In this document: positions 20,498 through 20,805 of the stretch, in pieces
How the letters are laid out: every line of letters begins with the position of its first letter
How positions within the stretch are numbered: position 1 is the stretch's first letter
Source: a virus
Virus record (IMG/VR): IMGVR_UViG_3300047668_000375
Span: 1-20,805 of that record
Strand: one strand, 5' to 3'
DNA: 20,805 nucleotides
Made by a program: the position numbers and the translations under genes
Notes under the pieces: model-generated
What the model saw: the letters and a program-made list of their open reading frames with translations, nothing else
Told to the model about the DNA's origin: nothing
Database searches by the model: none

Positions 20498-20720
20498 TAA
20501 ATTTGACATAGATGGTAATGAATTTGACATAGATGGCGAAACAGAAATGCAAATATCAGACACAACTGTATTACCTTATTTGTATATCGCCTTGCTTGAA
20601 TATTGCTCAGAGCTTACAGGTGAGTCAATCAAAGATATAGATAAACATATAGCAAGGACAGTTGGATTGTATGGCACAACTGGTGCTAATTTTCCGAGAG
20701 GAGACAAACTAAATGGCTAG
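20490..20720 (+). CDS. Small protein before terminase, TTG start
   Basis: 76 residues from a TTG at 20490, with GGAGAGAG about 5-12 bases upstream. The overlap with the NinB-like gene is 8 bases. The N-terminus has a short duplication (FDIDGNEFDIDGE), mirrored in the DNA by two identical 16-base copies (20500-20515 and 20521-20536). The rest is helical and acidic (LPYLYIALLEYCSELTGESI). No family recognised. It overlaps the terminase small subunit by 8 bases, so it may act with packaging. Confidence 0.6.
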   Translation: MDNKFDIDGNEFDIDGETEMQISDTTVLPYLYIALLEYCSELTGESIKDIDKHIARTVGLYGTTGANFPRGDKLNG

Positions 20721-20805
20721 ACCAAGTAAATATAATGCCACAATACTAGAGAAGGCTGAACACTACATAATTAACTATATTAAGTACGGTGACCAAATAC
20801 CTATG
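20713..20805 (+). CDS. Terminase small subunit (3' partial)
   Basis: The first 31 codons are visible: MARPSKYNATILEKAEHYII followed by NYIKYGDQIPM, cut by the window edge. ATG with GAGGAG about 9 bases upstream. The MARPSKYxxxxxEKAxxYxxNYxxxGDxIP start is typical of phage terminase small subunits with an N-terminal HTH that binds the packaging site. The large subunit should follow beyond the edge. The call is good for so short a fragment but rests on one motif. Confidence 0.75.
   Translation, partial: MARPSKYNATILEKAEHYIINYIKYGDQIPM

Noticed and set aside
20504-20530. TTGACA-like boxes as a promoter for terminase
   Set aside because: No TATAAT-like sequence lies at 16-18 bases, and the boxes are part of the coding duplication.
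1-20805. tRNA genes, CRISPR arrays, insertion sequences, integrase or att sites
   Set aside because: No cloverleaf with a T-loop motif, no regularly spaced repeat-spacer pattern, no transposase or integrase motifs and no long terminal repeats were seen by eye.

Overview
The window looks like about 21 kb of an AT-rich tailed-phage genome (Caudoviricetes). The head genes are of the type seen in short-tailed phages: a P22-type portal, an acidic scaffold and a DUF5309/SU10-type major capsid protein. Several protein families here (the 2OG-Fe(II) oxygenase, small Sec-exported proteins, DUF1353, DUF932, VRR-NUC) are ones I associate with marine, mostly proteobacterial phages. That host assignment is inference. 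I see no integrase, CRISPR array, tRNA or insertion sequence.

Layout. (1) Positions 1-4564, rightward: portal (5' end cut by the window edge), a linker ORF, scaffold, major capsid protein and a small conserved ORF. (2) 4582-7655, rightward: a 549-residue repeat-rich tail fibre with a His-rich collar-like tip, two small ORFs and a 2OG-Fe(II) oxygenase. (3) 7648-10293, rightward: five overlapping genes whose products all start with a Sec signal peptide. One is pilin-like and the next resembles a minimal chaperone. (4) 10277-11955, rightward: membrane and coiled-coil proteins, a 14-residue basic micro-ORF, a holin-like protein and DUF1353. (5) 12010-17803, leftward: the recombination/early block (DUF932, HTH proteins, an Erf-like annealing protein, SSB). 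It is followed by a very compressed string of small genes, three of them below the usual ORF length cut-offs. Four consensus-like promoters, one clear intrinsic terminator and two look-alike intercistronic hairpins divide this block into transcription units. (6) 17804-18615: about 0.8 kb with no convincing gene. It holds divergent promoters and a dense run of stem-loops, best explained as a large structured non-coding RNA of about 0.6 kb. (7) 18616-20805, rightward: a small HTH protein, a hidden 53-residue ORF, three nuclease-like proteins in a row (VRR-NUC, YbcO/DUF1364-like, PD-(D/E)XK), NinB-like, a small ORF, and the first 31 codons of a terminase small subunit.

The right edge (terminase small subunit) and left edge (portal) are in the usual order TerS - TerL - portal, so the two ends may be close on a circular or permuted map. 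No tail tube or nozzle, DNA polymerase or endolysin is recognisable here, so those functions either lie outside the window or are carried by unrecognised genes.

The most promising undescribed items are the giant structured RNA with its own promoter, the five-gene secreted cassette, and the overlapping micro-gene operon that includes an anti-sigma-like protein.
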